Shown piece by piece: positions 6,098 to 7,429 of a DNA stretch of 7,429 nt. The translations under genes were made by a program, and so were the position numbers. Source of the stretch: Chloroflexota bacterium (GTDB lineage Bacteria > Chloroflexota > Dehalococcoidia > Bin125); NCBI GenBank assembly GCA_026705105.1, contig JAPPBK010000173.1, positions 1 through 7,429 of the forward strand, given 5' to 3'. The notes beneath the pieces were generated by a model that ran no database searches, was not told the DNA's origin, and saw nothing but the letters and a program-made list of their open reading frames with translations. Position 1 is the stretch's first letter, and the number at the start of each line of letters is the position of its first letter.

Positions 6098-6931
6098 TCA
6101 GCGAATGTGCGCCGGGGCCTCGTCGCCGTCGGCGGCGATGATGGCCATGTCCTCGGCGTCGAGGTCATCCAGTTCGCCCTGGCGGTAGGCATCGTAGAGA
6201 TTGAACAGCTCGGTTTTGTGCGGCCGCTTGCGCCCGATCGGGCATTCCTCCCAGGCCTCGTAGTCCTCATCGCAATAGCCCAGCCGTCGCTCGCCGCACT
6301 TGGGCTGCAGTTGGCGGCCCAGTTCCGGCGCGACGCGGACGACCTCGGCCCGCATCAGCGAGACCACCTTGCGGAACTCCCATTGCGCGCGTGTGCAAAG
6401 CCGCAGGTCGGAGATGTGAAGCAGCGAGGCGAAGTTGACAGTGATCTTGAAGTTTGTGTTCGTCGCGTTGGGCAGCAGGAAACGGGCGTCCTCTGCGGGC
6501 ACGCCGGCCTCGACCATTTTCTCATAGAGCGCGCCCGCCTGGGCAAAGAGCGCCGTCATGTCGTCGCCCAGTCCGGCCCGCTCGACGGTCTTGGGCACGG
6601 TGTACGGAAAGGAACCGCCCTTGTAGGTGACGTAACGCTGACTCTGCTGCTCGAAGCTGATTCCGATGCGGTGGCGCACGAACTGGTGCGAGAAGGCGCG
6701 CGAGACGCCGGAGATGCCGAACTCGAAATGCACCTGCTCCAAGGGCGACATGTGCCCGGTCAGCAGCCGCGCCTCGACAAACTCCAGCATCTTCTCCTGC
6801 GAGATGCGCTCGTCGTCGATCCGATCCAGCACGTGTTGCGGAGTCAGCGCCGAGTAACAGACGCGGTACGCCATGTAGAGCGCGCGAATCGGGTCCTTGG
6901 TGTAGTCAATCAGCTTGACGGAGATGGCCAC
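6098..6931 (-). CDS. thyX: FAD-dependent thymidylate synthase ThyX
   Basis: ThyX makes dTMP from dUMP with methylene-tetrahydrofolate and reduced FAD, in the cytoplasm as a homotetramer. The signature RHRx(7-8)S is seen as RHRIGISFEQQS at residues 86-97, followed by QRYV. Further conserved parts are the N-terminal YRVCYSA (22-28), HMSPLEQVHFEF (60-71), ARFLLPNATNT (149-159) and the dUMP/FAD-contacting stretch from LRLCTRAQWEFR (176-187). At 277 residues it is longer than the minimal form. The extra C-terminal part carries Cys212, Cys220 and Cys230 plus His238, a possible metal site seen in some longer ThyX proteins. The start is GTG at 6929-6931; no strong ribosome binding site is visible. 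No thyA is in the window. It converges on the VOC gene and has the lysozyme-like gene upstream on the same strand, 67 bases away. Confidence 0.97.
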   Translation of the reverse strand: MAISVKLIDYTKDPIRALYMAYRVCYSALTPQHVLDRIDDERISQEKMLEFVEARLLTGHMSPLEQVHFEFGISGVSRAFSHQFVRHRIGISFEQQSQRYVTYKGGSFPYTVPKTVERAGLGDDMTALFAQAGALYEKMVEAGVPAEDARFLLPNATNTNFKITVNFASLLHISDLRLCTRAQWEFRKVVSLMRAEVVRVAPELGRQLQPKCGERRLGYCDEDYEAWEECPIGRKRPHKTELFNLYDAYRQGELDDLDAEDMAIIAADGDEAPAHIR

Positions 6932-6998
6932 GTCGGTCTGCTCGCTGGCTGCGTCGAATGGTTGTGGAATATGTCAACTGAATATAGCGGAGGTCGGT

Positions 6999-7313
6999 TC
7001 AGATGAAGTGCGCCGTGCTCCACGCTGTCCACCCGCACTTGCGCCAGATGCGCAGTGCGTAACGGGCGTTATAGAGCGGTCGCACCGCCAGGACGGGGTC
7101 GAACCGTTCGCCGATTTCGTCCTCGCCGAAGTACTTCCACCAGCCGTTGATCTGAAACAGGCCGTAGCTGCCGCCCGACGGATCGTCCTCGTTGATCGCG
7201 CGAGGGTTCCAGCGGCTCTCGTGGAAGGCGATGGTGACGGCGTTGTCAAGCTCGTCGCGCGGCCACCCGGCCGCCCGCAGGACTTCACGGAGACGTGGTT
7301 CGGCGAGGACCAT
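6999..7313 (-). CDS. Small lysozyme/lytic transglycosylase-like (SLT fold) protein
   Basis: A 104-residue protein matching the goose-lysozyme/SLT fold. The catalytic Glu is expected at Glu32 in AFHESRWNP (29-37), SYGLFQIN (49-56) is the typical substrate-cleft motif, and YNARYALRIWRKCGWTAWST (81-100) matches the helix and tail that close the domain. Family enzymes cleave peptidoglycan glycan strands between MurNAc and GlcNAc. There is no signal peptide or membrane segment, and the frame upstream of the ATG (7311-7313) reaches a TAG at 7344-7346 with no other start codon. This is therefore a bare catalytic domain. It could be exported by another route or a phage-type muramidase. No strong ribosome binding site is seen before the ATG. 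The preceding gene ends 30 bases upstream in the same frame, so the two might once have been one longer protein. Confidence 0.75.
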   Translation of the reverse strand: MVLAEPRLREVLRAAGWPRDELDNAVTIAFHESRWNPRAINEDDPSGGSYGLFQINGWWKYFGEDEIGERFDPVLAVRPLYNARYALRIWRKCGWTAWSTAHFI

Positions 7314-7343
7314 CGTGTCTGCGCCCGAGCGCCCAGCAAGCGC

Positions 7344-7429
7344 CTAAGCGAACGTCGTCTCAACCGACGAGGATGCGTCGAAGAAGTCCTGCAGGGTCTG
7401 GTTGAAGCGATAGAAGAGGTCGCGGCGGT
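7344..7429 (-). CDS. C-terminal end of an unidentified protein (cut by window edge)
   Basis: The minus strand is open from the window edge to TAG at 7344-7346, giving 27 readable residues that start RRDLFYRFNQ and end SSSVETTFA. The composition looks protein-like, with an amphipathic FYRFNQTLQDFFD stretch, but it is too short to name. The stop lies 30 bases before the lysozyme-like ATG and in the same frame. Evidence is only an open frame and plausible residues, so this is tentative. Confidence 0.4.
   Translation of the reverse strand, partial: RRDLFYRFNQTLQDFFDASSSVETTFA

Noticed and set aside
6972..6977. TTGACA on the minus strand upstream of thyX as a -35 box
   Set aside because: No acceptable -10 hexamer was found 16-18 bases downstream, so a promoter cannot be supported.
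6005..7006. Plus-strand open frame of 333 codons opposite thyX
   Set aside because: It overlaps thyX completely and has no domain signal, while ThyX carries all its signatures.

Overview
This 7.4 kb window is bacterial chromosomal DNA. It is gene-dense and mostly GC-rich: hand counts of sample 60-base blocks gave about 50/60 G+C at 661-720, 47/60 at 1801-1860 and 41/60 at 5461-5520. No rRNA, tRNA, CRISPR array, insertion sequence or transposase is visible, and no stretch over 300 bases lacks a gene. The mix of a dienelactone-hydrolase-like protein with a CaiB/BaiF CoA transferase, a cupin, a VOC protein and FAD-dependent ThyX resembles environmental Chloroflexota/SAR202-type or other GC-rich soil or marine bacteria. 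That placement rests on general impression and is weak.

Layout. Positions 1-2402 hold a catabolic-looking minus-strand block: a cut-off cupin gene (1-189), a dienelactone hydrolase family gene (288-1046) and a family III CoA transferase gene (1164-2402). Three related G/C-rich palindromes (about 210-281 and 1115-1159) sit in the gaps. Positions 2428-4731 hold a compact minus-strand cassette transcribed in the order DNA cytosine-C5 methyltransferase, Vsr-like endonuclease, GIY-YIG nuclease. The genes are separated by 4 bases and then overlap by 4 bases. The cassette is clearly less GC-rich (30/60 at 2461-2520, 32/60 at 3241-3300, 34/60 at 4561-4620), as expected of a transferred restriction-modification island. 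Its 170-base upstream gap carries an inverted repeat plus a direct repeat that could be a promoter/operator.

From 4902 the plus strand carries an RNase Z-like metallo-beta-lactamase hydrolase and a VOC-family protein in a two-gene operon. This converges, with a single base between the stop codons, on a minus-strand thyX. Beyond thyX lie a short lysozyme/transglycosylase-like gene without a signal peptide and the last 27 codons of another minus-strand gene cut by the window edge.

How the parts fit. The methyltransferase would protect host DNA, the GIY-YIG protein is the likely restriction nuclease, and the Vsr-like protein would either repair T:G mismatches from 5-methylcytosine deamination or supply a second nuclease activity. 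The Vsr-like protein differs from E. coli Vsr at several active-site and zinc-site positions, and this is the most interesting point in the window. ThyX makes dTMP from dUMP. The other genes look like unrelated metabolic housekeeping or accessory functions.
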